Assembly: GCA_947487845.1 (NCBI GenBank)
Contig: CANKYC010000023.1
Coordinates: 1 to 14,707 of the forward strand
Direction: 5' to 3'
Origin: Rickettsiales bacterium
Lineage (GTDB): Bacteria; Pseudomonadota; Alphaproteobacteria; Rickettsiales; UBA1997
Length of the DNA stretch: 14,707 nucleotides
Both the position numbers and the translations under genes were made by a program. Positions 6,255 through 14,445 of the stretch are shown here, piece after piece (the first letter of the stretch is position 1; the number at the start of each line of letters is the position of its first letter). The notes under the pieces are model-generated. The model was not told the DNA's origin. It was given only the letters and a program-made list of their open reading frames with translations, and did no database searches.

Positions 6255-8498
6255 ATGCGGAAATTTGATACATTGGAAATCCAAAAAAATTTCGAGGAAA
6301 AAAGACTTATTTTAGGAAAAAAACTGGAAGATTTTTTGCTTAATAAAATTTCTAAAATTGGCGGTTTTTTGAAAAAAACTTTTTCCGCCAAAAGCTGCGC
6401 CTTTTTTGGAAGCCTCGCAATCATTGCTTTGAGCGTTTTAATTAGATCAACGCGGGATATTGGCTATGATTCGGCCGCCTGTCTTGAAATCACTCAAAAA
6501 TTTTTAAATGGCGGCAAATATTATTTAGATTTCTTTGAAAATAACCTGCCGCTAGTTTTTTATTTTTTATCGCTCGCCCAAATTCCCGCCAAATTTTTTG
6601 CCATAAATCCGATAATCGCTTTGGAAATTTTCACCAATTTAGTTGGGATTTTAGCGCTTTATTTCACGGCAAAAATTTTAAAAAGATCATCCGTTATTAA
6701 AGATCAAACCACTTTTAACATAATTATTCTGGCTTTTGCCTGTGGTTTTTTTCTTCGTGTATTTACATTGTCATTTAATGAATTTGGCACCAAATCCACT
6801 TTTTATCTGGCTTTGGCAATGCCTTATATTTCTTTTTGGCTTTTAGAAAAACCAAAAAAATCGGATCAGATAATAGTGGGAATAATTGCGGCGCTGATCT
6901 TTTGCCTCAAGCCGCATTACGGTATTTTGGTGATAGTTTTTGAGCTGGCGAGATTGTTTGAGAAAAAATCAATTAAACCAATTTTTCGTCTACAAAACTA
7001 TGTAACTTTTGCTTTGCTGGTTTTTTATTTGATTTTTTTATTCCTCCATTTTCCTGATTATATTTCAGCAATTCCTAGTTTTTCCAAAATTTATTTTAAC
7101 GGTTTTTTTGGCATATTTTTTGTAATCAAAGAAGATCTTTTGCCCTTTGTTTTATTGATGACTTTATGTTTCTCATTCGTAAAAAAACCCGGTTTACTAA
7201 AAACATTATTCATCGCTTCATTAGCATCTATTCTGGTTGTAATCGTAGAATTTGTTGGAGGAATAGATCAAAGATTTGCTTTTTATTCGCTTTCTTTGCC
7301 TTTTTTTATTTTGCTCTTTGTTGAAATTGTCAAAAATAATCCCGTATGTCCCATTGACATAGGGGATGGGGATCCCCGCAAAGAGGGGCGCGACTCGTGT
7401 CGCGTTTCCGTATCCCGAAGGGATAAAGGACAAAGTAATCCCGTATGTCCCATTGACATACGGGATGGGGATCCCCGCAAAGCGGGGCGCGACTCGTGTC
7501 GCGTTTCCCTATCCCGAAGGGATAAAGGACAAAATAATTACATCGATTGGCGCCGCGATGCTCTTGCTTTGATGGTAATTTTGCTGATTCCGCAATTTGA
7601 TAAAACAATTTTTACCGAAATTATTTTTAATCTCGGTGCCTTTTGGTGGATTTTTGCCATGGTTCTATCGGCTAAATGGCGTCATATTTTAAAAAATGAA
7701 AATCTGCAAACTGGCGGTTTTTTTGGGCGTTATTTTTTGCAGCGTAATTTTATTTCTTGGCTTTGTTTTAGCGCTTTAACGATCTTTACGATTGTGCTAT
7801 TTTTTAATAAAAAAACCGGAAATTTATCTTGGTTTTTATCGACAATAATTCTGATTTTATTAGTCAGATTTTATCAAAATTTATACCAAAAATTCTTTGC
7901 CACAAAAAAATTCTCTCAATTTTCAGCCAGCGTTATTTTTGTGGTTTTTTCTTATTTTTTAAGCCTGCATGTTTTTGCAATTTTTGATCAATCTCATGCC
8001 ACAAATTATGTGAATGATGAAATGATTAAAACGGTGAAAAATAACACCAAAAATGATGATGAAATAGAAGTGATTGCCAATACAATTTCTGGAACTTATC
8101 CGATGATTAATTATGCCAGAAAACAAAATAAAACACCTTCTTTGCAACTGTTTTTCTTGTATGAAAAAATCAACAATAAAGACAAAATAAATAGCGTCGA
8201 AAACTATTTATTTTTAAGGGTTAAGGAGCAAATGCTAAACCCAAAAAACCAGCTGCTTTTTATCGAAAATAAAAGTAGCTACGTTGATAATTTATGCGTA
8301 ATCGGATTTTTAGAATATTATTTTTACGATCCCGAATTTAAGAAAATTTTCCTTCAAAATTACACTTTTTTAAACCGCATAATCCAATATAAAAATCTGG
8401 ATAAAAAAGTTGAGCTTTATGCTGATGAAAAGAGCCTAAATATTTCGCAAAGTTCGCGTATTATTGAGGGGGAAATTGAGGTTTATGTTAGAAAATAA
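6255..8498 (+). CDS. Membrane GT-C-type glycosyltransferase, paralog 1, with in-frame repeat insertion
   Basis: A 747-residue polytopic membrane protein with roughly a dozen hydrophobic segments and a soluble C-terminal domain, resembling the ArnT/PMT_2 class of GT-C glycosyltransferases. Those use polyprenyl-linked sugars at the outer face of the inner membrane. After the first membrane helix comes RSTRDIGYDS (D68, D72; a likely catalytic-loop acid) and GGKYYLDFFENNLP. Motifs shared with the two following genes include NEFGTKSTF, CLKPHY, and the C-terminal IEVYVRK. A basic, polar N-terminal extension of ~35 residues is absent from the sister proteins. Residues 363-428 come from a two-copy palindromic repeat; without them the protein would be 681 residues, like its paralogs. 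The frame stays open, so the gene appears functional. It overlaps the next gene by 14 nt. Exact function is inferred; no close named homolog is recognised. Confidence 0.75.
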   Translation: MRKFDTLEIQKNFEEKRLILGKKLEDFLLNKISKIGGFLKKTFSAKSCAFFGSLAIIALSVLIRSTRDIGYDSAACLEITQKFLNGGKYYLDFFENNLPLVFYFLSLAQIPAKFFAINPIIALEIFTNLVGILALYFTAKILKRSSVIKDQTTFNIIILAFACGFFLRVFTLSFNEFGTKSTFYLALAMPYISFWLLEKPKKSDQIIVGIIAALIFCLKPHYGILVIVFELARLFEKKSIKPIFRLQNYVTFALLVFYLIFLFLHFPDYISAIPSFSKIYFNGFFGIFFVIKEDLLPFVLLMTLCFSFVKKPGLLKTLFIASLASILVVIVEFVGGIDQRFAFYSLSLPFFILLFVEIVKNNPVCPIDIGDGDPRKEGRDSCRVSVSRRDKGQSNPVCPIDIRDGDPRKAGRDSCRVSLSRRDKGQNNYIDWRRDALALMVILLIPQFDKTIFTEIIFNLGAFWWIFAMVLSAKWRHILKNENLQTGGFFGRYFLQRNFISWLCFSALTIFTIVLFFNKKTGNLSWFLSTIILILLVRFYQNLYQKFFATKKFSQFSASVIFVVFSYFLSLHVFAIFDQSHATNYVNDEMIKTVKNNTKNDDEIEVIANTISGTYPMINYARKQNKTPSLQLFFLYEKINNKDKINSVENYLFLRVKEQMLNPKNQLLFIENKSSYVDNLCVIGFLEYYFYDPEFKKIFLQNYTFLNRIIQYKNLDKKVELYADEKSLNISQSSRIIEGEIEVYVRK
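7341..7538 (+). repeat. Two tandem 99-bp palindromic repeats inserted in frame in paralog 1
   Basis: Copies lie at 7341-7439 and 7440-7538 and differ at only about four positions. Each is 33 codons, so the reading frame is kept, adding P363 to N428. Copy 2 has a chain of perfect hairpins: CCCGTATGTC/GACATACGGG (7440-7464), CCCCGC/GCGGGG (7473-7487), CGCGAC/GTCGCG (7488-7503) and TATCCC/GGGATA (7510-7524), plus GGGGATCCCC at 7467-7476. Copy 1 has one mismatch in each of the first two stems. AAAATAAT is present on both sides (7333-7340 and 7531-7538), like a target duplication. The insert is far richer in GC than the host gene and open in several frames on both strands. This behaviour matches Rickettsia palindromic elements; the family itself is not identified. 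Confidence 0.92.
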
Positions 8499-10413
8499 AA
8501 TTACTAAATATCTCGCCAGCTCCAGCTTTCAAATTTCCTCTTGTATTTTGGTTTTTTTACTAAGCATTTTTTTACGCTCCCGCCTCGATATTGGAGGCGA
8601 TAGCGCGCTTTATATTGATATTGTCGCTAAAATGGTGAATGGTGGAAAATATTATTATGATTTTTTTGAAAGTAATTTTCCGCTGTCATTTTGGTTTTAT
8701 AAAGTTCCTTACTTTCTCGCCAGTTTTTTTAAAATTAGCCCAGTTATTTCTACTGAAATTTTTGTTAATTTACTCGGTGTTATTTCAATATTTTTTTCGG
8801 CAAAAATTTTAAGAAAAACTAACTTAGATAAAATTAATCAGAATCTTACTCTAACTTCTTTTGCCATAGGATTTTTTTTAAGATCTTATGCAATTGAATT
8901 AAATGAATTTGCCACCAAAACTAGCTTCTTCTTGGCTTTTGCTTTTCCTTATATCGCTTTTTCTTTTGCTCGAAAAAATCCCTTAAATTTTCTAGAATTA
9001 ATCAGTCGTGGAATTCTCGCCGCTCTTATTTGCTGCTTAAAACCTCATTATATTTTTCTGCCATTATTGATTGAGGGAGAGCGATTTTATAGAAAAAAAA
9101 CCATCAGATTTTTTATAGAAACCGATAAATTGATAATTGGTTTTATCGGAATTTCGTACTTGTTTTTAATGCTAAAATTTACGCCAGAATTCTTTGAATT
9201 CATGGTTCCGATGTGGTCTCGTGTTTATTATTCTTATAGCGATCCTTTCAATTTTTTAAAAAACGCAATTCATATTTTTGGAGTGCAAATAGTTATATTT
9301 AGCGGATTTTTCCTGATTTTTTTAAGACAGAAATTTAAGCCAGAAGATAAAATAATGACTTTGGTTTTTGTAGCTGCATCTCTAATTCTAATTTCAGAAA
9401 ATCTTGGCAGCTTTGATCATCTAGCTACTTTTTTTGCCCTGACATTTTTTATATTTATTCATTTGATTTATGTTTTTTATGAAGAGAAAGCCGTAATTAC
9501 TCGCAAATATTCAAGTAAAATTATTGCAGCCATTATTTGTATAATTATATGCTTGGAACCCATGCTATTCATCAATCTAATACAGTTAGGTATTATATGG
9601 TGGATAATTTTTATCTGTCTCGTCGAAAGTTTTTATTGCGATTTAAAAGCCGGAATAATTCTCGTTAAACATAAAAAAACTGTTCTCGCAATCTTTGCTA
9701 TTTCCGTTATTTTTATACTTCTTACCAGCGGAATAATTGCGACAAAAAACCAGATTTTTTATGTTACTTTTATTAACACGGCATTTTTTGTATTTTTATT
9801 TTTCTATGAAAAATCTCGGATAAAATTAGCTAAAAATTTTTCGCCTATATTTATTTTTGTGCAGTTGCTTTTAATTCTGAATCTTTTGCTGACACTTTGT
9901 CTATCGATCTACAATAGTTACAGCGGTAATAATATTTCTAAATCGCCAAATTTTTTAAGTGAAAATATTATTAACTATTCCAAAGCAAACCTCCATCAGA
10001 AGAGTGATAAAATCATTATTTTATCATATTTTATCGCAAAATCTTTTCCTGCTTTAACCTACTTAGATAAGATAAATCCTACGGCCAATAATACTGCTGG
10101 GGCTTTATATTCTAAAATCGGTGATGATTTTTTTAACTATCAAAGCAGCGACAAAAAGAATGACATTTTTATATCAAACTACTTCTTCAATGATTTAAAA
10201 AAGCAGATCAATGACAAAAATATGAAAATTATTTTTGTTGATCGTAGCGATACTTGCTTAATTAGCTTTATCGAAAATTATCTGCGTGACTCTGAATTTA
10301 GAAATATTTTTCTAAAAAATTACCGTTTTGCCGGAAGAATTTTTTCTTCAAAAATAATTAATAGAAAAACCTCAATTGATGATTTTGAAATTTACACCAG
10401 AAAAAATGATTAG
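8485..10413 (+). CDS. Membrane GT-C-type glycosyltransferase, paralog 2
   Basis: A 642-residue multi-pass membrane protein, paralogous to the genes on both sides. Conserved blocks appear in the same order: RSRLDIGGDS (D35, D39), NGGKYYYDFFESNFP, NEFATKTSFF, CLKPHY, TPEFFEFMVPMWS, and a C-terminal soluble part ending FEIYTRKND. This layout (acidic loop after helix 1, many helices, periplasmic tail) fits polyprenyl-sugar-dependent GT-C enzymes, by inference. The start is placed at the ATG at 8485, inside the last codons of paralog 1 (14-nt overlap), because GAGG at 8478-8481 precedes it and the protein then begins like paralog 3. A TTG at 8464 would add seven residues. The insertion found in paralog 1 is absent at the equivalent loop. 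Substrate is unknown. Confidence 0.75.
   Translation: MLENKITKYLASSSFQISSCILVFLLSIFLRSRLDIGGDSALYIDIVAKMVNGGKYYYDFFESNFPLSFWFYKVPYFLASFFKISPVISTEIFVNLLGVISIFFSAKILRKTNLDKINQNLTLTSFAIGFFLRSYAIELNEFATKTSFFLAFAFPYIAFSFARKNPLNFLELISRGILAALICCLKPHYIFLPLLIEGERFYRKKTIRFFIETDKLIIGFIGISYLFLMLKFTPEFFEFMVPMWSRVYYSYSDPFNFLKNAIHIFGVQIVIFSGFFLIFLRQKFKPEDKIMTLVFVAASLILISENLGSFDHLATFFALTFFIFIHLIYVFYEEKAVITRKYSSKIIAAIICIIICLEPMLFINLIQLGIIWWIIFICLVESFYCDLKAGIILVKHKKTVLAIFAISVIFILLTSGIIATKNQIFYVTFINTAFFVFLFFYEKSRIKLAKNFSPIFIFVQLLLILNLLLTLCLSIYNSYSGNNISKSPNFLSENIINYSKANLHQKSDKIIILSYFIAKSFPALTYLDKINPTANNTAGALYSKIGDDFFNYQSSDKKNDIFISNYFFNDLKKQINDKNMKIIFVDRSDTCLISFIENYLRDSEFRNIFLKNYRFAGRIFSSKIINRKTSIDDFEIYTRKND
9187..9218 (+). 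repeat. 32-base exact repeat shared by paralogs 2 and 3
   Basis: The bases at 9187-9218 recur unchanged at 11117-11148 and code for the EFFEFMVPMW segment in both proteins. Surrounding DNA is clearly diverged, so the identity at silent positions stands out. Paralog 1 has a different sequence here (SAIPSFSKIY). It could reflect recent gene conversion or strong constraint. Confidence 0.8.
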
Positions 10414-12445
10414 TAAAAAATCTTTGACCGAATTTATCGGTTCAAGAATTTTCCTGCAAAGCGCTTGCCTGCTGATTTTTCTGACCAGTATTTTTTTTCG
10501 TTCTTTAATTGATATTGGTTCTGACACTGGTGTTTACCTGAACTTAGGCAAAAAAGTTGCCGAAGGCGGGCGTTATTATTATGAATTTTTTGAAAGCAAT
10601 TTCCCGATCTCTTTTTATTTTTATGCTCTGGAATATGAGTTGGCGCAAATCCTGCATATAAACCCGATTTTCATGTCGGAAATCGTAATTAATCTACTCG
10701 CACTTTTGTCGATATTTTGGTCGGCGCAAATCTTGAAAAATACCACGATTAAAGAGAACAAAGCTCATTACAATCTGATTATTATCAGCTATTTTTTAGG
10801 CTTTTTCTTGAGACCGCGCGCTTTAGAAAATGCAGAATTCGGTACTAAAACCAGCCTCCTTTTAATTGCGCTTTATCCTTACATTTCTTTTTCATTTACA
10901 AGAAAAAATCAGTTTACAAAAAAAGAACTAACTTGGCGTGGAATATTGATGGGATTGATTACATGCATTAAACCACATTATTTATGCTTGATGATTTTTG
11001 TCGAATTTTATCGCTTTTGGCAAAAAAAATCTCTGCGCTTTTTTTACGAATTTGATAAGCTCGTAATGTATCTCGTTGGTATTTTTTATCTATTTTTAAT
11101 GATAAAATTAACCCCTGAATTCTTTGAATTCATGGTTCCGATGTGGTCAAAAACTTATAATGCTTATTATGATTACCACGTTTTTATCGAAAATTTCTGG
11201 CGACATATCGCTTCGCGCGTCGCAGTTTTTGCTTTTATATTTTTAATATTTTCGCGCTTTAAATTTAGCGCCAATGATAAAATTCTTTTCTGTTTTTATT
11301 GCGGCGCATCACTTTTGATTATCGTTGAAAACATTGGTACTATTGACCAAATCGTGGTTTTTTATGCAGTTACAACAATCTGTTTTGCTAAATTTCTTTT
11401 TGATCTTTTTAGCTCAAAACAATTTTCAATAATGGAGAATCAATTTATCAGCGCTGCTTTGATTTTTTTACCGATTTTTGATTTAGAAATTTTACCCGCT
11501 TCAATTTTTGGTCTTGGCGGTTTTGTAAATATTTGGTGGCTAACAATTTTAATTTATCCGTTTTTTTTCGCTAAAAAATTAACTGCCCAACAGCGTCGTA
11601 AATTTTTCTCTGCCCAAAAAATTATCCTGTTTTTATTTGGTTATTTAACGCTTCTAACTATTATAATTCTAACCCTGCGCTACCTTGGTGGATGGGCTTA
11701 TATTTCGGTTAATTTATCTATTCTTTTTGTGATTCTTTTCTTTTTTGAAAAGAAAATTTACGCCAAATTTTTTCCTAAATTTTCGCCATTTTTTGTTTTT
11801 GTAGTTTTAACTTCAATTTCATGCCTGCTTTATTCATACATTACTTCAGCAATAAATCTGATTAGGCACGATAGTTATTATACTTATCCCAATAAAGTTT
11901 CTGATTTCATGACTTATTATTCTCGTGAATATGCGCCCAAAAAAGAGGATGGAATTATAGTTTTATCAACCATGATTGCGCATCAATTTCCGCTTTTAAA
12001 TTACTTACAAAAAATTAATTACAGCAAGTTTCATATCGCTGCAGCCCAAGCAAATCAAGGAGAGGCGGGTAGTCCGCTAATTTTTCCAATTAGAGATACT
12101 GATGTTGCATTCACGCGCTATTATCTTTTTTTGGACATCGTTGATCAAATTAAAAATGACAAGGTGAAAGTGATTTTTGTAAATAATACGCCAGATATTT
12201 TAGACAAAGAGCATCGCTGTTTAATCAGTGCTTTGGAATATTATTTTATTGATGCTGAATTTAAAAAATTATTCCTCCAAAATTTTCATTTGGTAAATCA
12301 CGTTATAGTTACAAAAAAAGTTAAACCGTTAAAAAAATTAAGATTTATAACTGGAGAAAAAGCGAGTATTTTTGATCAGGCGAAGCCTACAACCGTAAAG
12401 ATCACGCAAGATTATGAGGTTTATGTAAGAAATGAAAAAAATTAA
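10406..12445 (+). CDS. Membrane GT-C-type glycosyltransferase, paralog 3
   Basis: A 679-residue multi-pass membrane protein, third in the tandem family. It shows FRSLIDIGSDT (D36, D40), EGGRYYYEFFESNFP, AEFGTKTSLL, CIKPHY and TPEFFEFMVPMWS. Its C-terminal domain (IVLSTMIAHQFPLLNYL and onward) ends YEVYVRNEKN. A 32-base stretch at 11117-11148 is identical to 9187-9218 in paralog 2, so these two are the closest pair or have undergone conversion. The ATG at 10406 overlaps the paralog 2 stop by 8 nt (ATGATTAG) and aligns with the paralog 2 start. Upstream TTG (10376) and ATG (10379) are possible but less likely. The gene overlaps lnt by 14 nt. A GT-C glycosyltransferase role is inferred from topology and motifs; the sugar and acceptor are unknown. 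Confidence 0.75.
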   Translation: MISKKSLTEFIGSRIFLQSACLLIFLTSIFFRSLIDIGSDTGVYLNLGKKVAEGGRYYYEFFESNFPISFYFYALEYELAQILHINPIFMSEIVINLLALLSIFWSAQILKNTTIKENKAHYNLIIISYFLGFFLRPRALENAEFGTKTSLLLIALYPYISFSFTRKNQFTKKELTWRGILMGLITCIKPHYLCLMIFVEFYRFWQKKSLRFFYEFDKLVMYLVGIFYLFLMIKLTPEFFEFMVPMWSKTYNAYYDYHVFIENFWRHIASRVAVFAFIFLIFSRFKFSANDKILFCFYCGASLLIIVENIGTIDQIVVFYAVTTICFAKFLFDLFSSKQFSIMENQFISAALIFLPIFDLEILPASIFGLGGFVNIWWLTILIYPFFFAKKLTAQQRRKFFSAQKIILFLFGYLTLLTIIILTLRYLGGWAYISVNLSILFVILFFFEKKIYAKFFPKFSPFFVFVVLTSISCLLYSYITSAINLIRHDSYYTYPNKVSDFMTYYSREYAPKKEDGIIVLSTMIAHQFPLLNYLQKINYSKFHIAAAQANQGEAGSPLIFPIRDTDVAFTRYYLFLDIVDQIKNDKVKVIFVNNTPDILDKEHRCLISALEYYFIDAEFKKLFLQNFHLVNHVIVTKKVKPLKKLRFITGEKASIFDQAKPTTVKITQDYEVYVRNEKN

Positions 12446-13988
12446 ATTATTTTTTAAAAATAAATATGCGGCTTCACTTTTTTTAGGAGCGATTTGCAGT
12501 TTAGCTTTTGCGCCATTTCGCTTTTTTTTAGTCGGCGCAATTTCTCTTTCAGGTTTTTATTTATTATTGGAAAAGATTGAGGTCAAAAAATCAGTTTTTT
12601 GGTTAGGTTTTGCTTATGGATTTGGATATTTTTTAACCGGAGTTTATTGGATCGCAATTTCGCTTTTAGTGGATGCTGAAAAATTTGCTTGGTTAATTCC
12701 TTTTGCTTTAACTTTAATTCCAGGCGTGTTGGCGCTTTATGTGGCGCTATTCGCGCTTAGTTATAAATTTTTTATCAAGAAATTTCGACCACTTTTTACT
12801 TATCAAAAAATTCTTATTTTTGCGCTTTGTTGGTTATTTTTTGAAATTTTACGCGCCACGCTTTTCACCGGATTTCCTTGGAATTTGTTGGGCTATATTT
12901 GGATGTTTGATGTTAATTTTGCTCAAGCAGGGAATGTTTTTGGAATTTACGGACTTAGTGTTTTAGCAGTTTTAACCTGTTTATTTCCGACCTTATTTTT
13001 TACCAAAAGAACTTTGGGCGATAAAATTTTCGCTGTAATTATCGCAGTTTTTTTTGTTGGAAATTTTATTTACGGCTATTGTTCAATTGATGAAAAAAAA
13101 TTAGTTCATGATCACAAAACCACTATTCGCTTAGTTCAAGGAAATGTTGAACAGGAAATGAAATGGAATTTGCAACAAAAATACCGCAATTTTTTAAAGC
13201 ATATTGAACTAACAAATTCGCGCAGTTTAGAAGGAATTAATTCTGTAATTTGGTCGGAAACTTCAGTACCTTATATTTTTGACTCAAACCCAGAATTGCT
13301 GGAAAAATTAAAACTGGCAACCCCGATAAATGGCACGCTAATTACTGGCGGATTGCGTATTGAAGGAAGTGAAGATGATTTAAAAAATGTTTGGAACAGT
13401 GTTTTTGCTCTTGATTGGAATGGAGTTTTTGCAACTTATGATAAACATCATTTGGTTCCTTTTGGTGAATATGTGCCTTTGCAAAAATATTTCCCTTTCA
13501 TCAATAAAATCACTGAAGGCGCGGTTGGTTTTTCGCAAGGCGAGGGCGCCAAAACAATCAAAACCCCAAACTTTTCTTTTAGCCCATTGCTTTGTTATGA
13601 AGTGATTTTTTCTGGCGAGATTAGTGATAAAAAAAATCGCCCCGATCTATTAGTTAATTTAACAAATGATGCTTGGTTTGGCGTTAGTTCTGGTCCTTAT
13701 CAGCATTTTGACATGGCGAGAATGCGTTCGATTGAGTCGGGAATTTCACTAGCACGTGTTGCGAACACTGGAATTACGGCCTTTATTGATCCGTTTGGTC
13801 GCGTGGTAGATAGAATCAATTTGAATCAATCCGGAATAATTGACGTTGATCTGGTCAAAAATCTTGCTCCAACAATTTACGAAAAATATAGCTATACACC
13901 CTTAGTATTGCTGGTTCTGGCAATGCTGCTATTTCTAATCTTTACACCAAAGAGGCATAATGTTACTAGACAAAATCACACCAATTGA
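12432..13988 (+). CDS. lnt: Apolipoprotein N-acyltransferase
   Basis: Transfers an acyl chain from phospholipid to the N-terminal cysteine of lipoproteins, the last step of lipoprotein maturation in the inner membrane. The 518-residue protein has several membrane helices in its first ~215 residues and a C-terminal nitrilase-type domain. The catalytic triad is visible: E276 in IWSETSVP, K338 in YDKHHLVPFGEYVP, and C388 in PLLCYEVIF. The supporting acids E346 and E390 are also present. NLTNDAWFGVSSGPYQH and ARMRSIESGISLARVANTG are standard family blocks. Length matches E. coli Lnt (~512). The gene overlaps paralog 3 by 14 nt and the XRE gene by 29 nt, so it belongs to the same operon. Identification is secure. 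Confidence 0.97.
   Translation: MKKIKLFFKNKYAASLFLGAICSLAFAPFRFFLVGAISLSGFYLLLEKIEVKKSVFWLGFAYGFGYFLTGVYWIAISLLVDAEKFAWLIPFALTLIPGVLALYVALFALSYKFFIKKFRPLFTYQKILIFALCWLFFEILRATLFTGFPWNLLGYIWMFDVNFAQAGNVFGIYGLSVLAVLTCLFPTLFFTKRTLGDKIFAVIIAVFFVGNFIYGYCSIDEKKLVHDHKTTIRLVQGNVEQEMKWNLQQKYRNFLKHIELTNSRSLEGINSVIWSETSVPYIFDSNPELLEKLKLATPINGTLITGGLRIEGSEDDLKNVWNSVFALDWNGVFATYDKHHLVPFGEYVPLQKYFPFINKITEGAVGFSQGEGAKTIKTPNFSFSPLLCYEVIFSGEISDKKNRPDLLVNLTNDAWFGVSSGPYQHFDMARMRSIESGISLARVANTGITAFIDPFGRVVDRINLNQSGIIDVDLVKNLAPTIYEKYSYTPLVLLVLAMLLFLIFTPKRHNVTRQNHTN
13951..13955 (+). promoter_or_regulatory. Shine-Dalgarno AGAGG of the XRE regulator
   Basis: AGAGG is followed by CATA and the ATG at 13960. It lies within the last codons of lnt and supports this start and a 29-nt gene overlap. 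Confidence 0.55.
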
Positions 13989-14388
13989 TGTTCATATCGC
14001 TGCAAGATTGCGCCAATTCCGCCTTGTTGCCGGAATGAGTCAAGATAAGTTAGGAGAGTTGACGGGAGTTACTTTTCAACAGATTCAAAAATATGAAAAA
14101 GCAAAAAATCGAATTAGCGCCAGTCGTTTATTCGAATTTGCGCAGCTTTTAGAAAAGCCAGTCAGCGCTTTTTTCGAAGGAATTAAAGCAGACAGAACTT
14201 ATTACAATTACGATTTTTCAACCGATAAACAGCAATCAAAAAAATTAATAGAGTTTGATAAAGAACTTCTACCATTGGTTCGCGCTTTTAAAAGAATTGA
14301 AAATGCACAATCAAAAAGAAATTTAGTAGCGCTTGCAGTTTCAATTTCCGAGCCAAAAGAGAAAAAAGTTAAACATGGATATTCTTAA
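13960..14388 (+). CDS. XRE-family helix-turn-helix regulator
   Basis: A 142-residue DNA-binding protein of the Cro/CI (XRE) family. The helix-turn-helix domain spans about residues 12-72: VHIAARLRQFRLVAGMSQDK, LGELTGVTFQQIQKYEKAKN, RISASRLFEFAQLLEKPVSA, then FFEG. The C-terminal half is charged and has no recognised ligand domain. Short XRE proteins with this VTFQQIQKYEKG-like recognition region are common in Alphaproteobacteria and often follow lnt; Anaplasma ApxR and Ehrlichia EcxR are distant examples, from memory. It overlaps lnt by 29 nt with a good ribosome-binding site, so it is probably translated from the operon mRNA. Its target genes are unknown. It is next to a methyltransferase gene, but the lnt linkage argues that it is a resident regulator and not a restriction-modification control protein. 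Confidence 0.9.
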   Translation: MLLDKITPIDVHIAARLRQFRLVAGMSQDKLGELTGVTFQQIQKYEKAKNRISASRLFEFAQLLEKPVSAFFEGIKADRTYYNYDFSTDKQQSKKLIEFDKELLPLVRAFKRIENAQSKRNLVALAVSISEPKEKKVKHGYS

Positions 14389-14419
14389 TCAAATCCTGCT
14401 AAATTAAATTTTTACTTTG

Positions 14420-14431
14420 GCATAGATATGC
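14420..14431. promoter_or_regulatory. Small inverted repeat upstream of the methyltransferase, possible operator
   Basis: GCATA-GA-TATGC is a perfect 5-bp inverted repeat in the 68-bp gap between the XRE gene and the methyltransferase. Its position, 26 bases before the methyltransferase ATG, would suit an operator for an XRE-type dimer. Inverted repeats this short are frequent by chance, so this is only a candidate. Confidence 0.2.
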
Positions 14432-14445
14432 AGGGAAAGTTAATC

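Noticed and set aside
6239..6424. A 61-codon minus-strand ORF at the start of paralog 1
   Set aside because: It is low-complexity Phe/Lys/Ser sequence antisense to the conserved gene, with no ribosome-binding site.
7330..7608. Open frames on both strands across the tandem repeat (for example a 92-codon minus-strand ORF)
   Set aside because: They are a by-product of the stop-free palindromic units. The plus-strand frame joins conserved membrane protein sequence on both sides and is the coding one.
6255..8498. Paralog 1 as a pseudogene broken by the repeat insertion
   Set aside because: The insertion keeps the frame, there is no stop, and conserved motifs on both sides match the sister genes.
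13960..14388. Restriction-modification controller (C) protein for the adjacent methylase
   Set aside because: The gene is translationally coupled to lnt, and the lnt-XRE pairing is typical of Alphaproteobacteria. At 142 residues it is longer than most C proteins.
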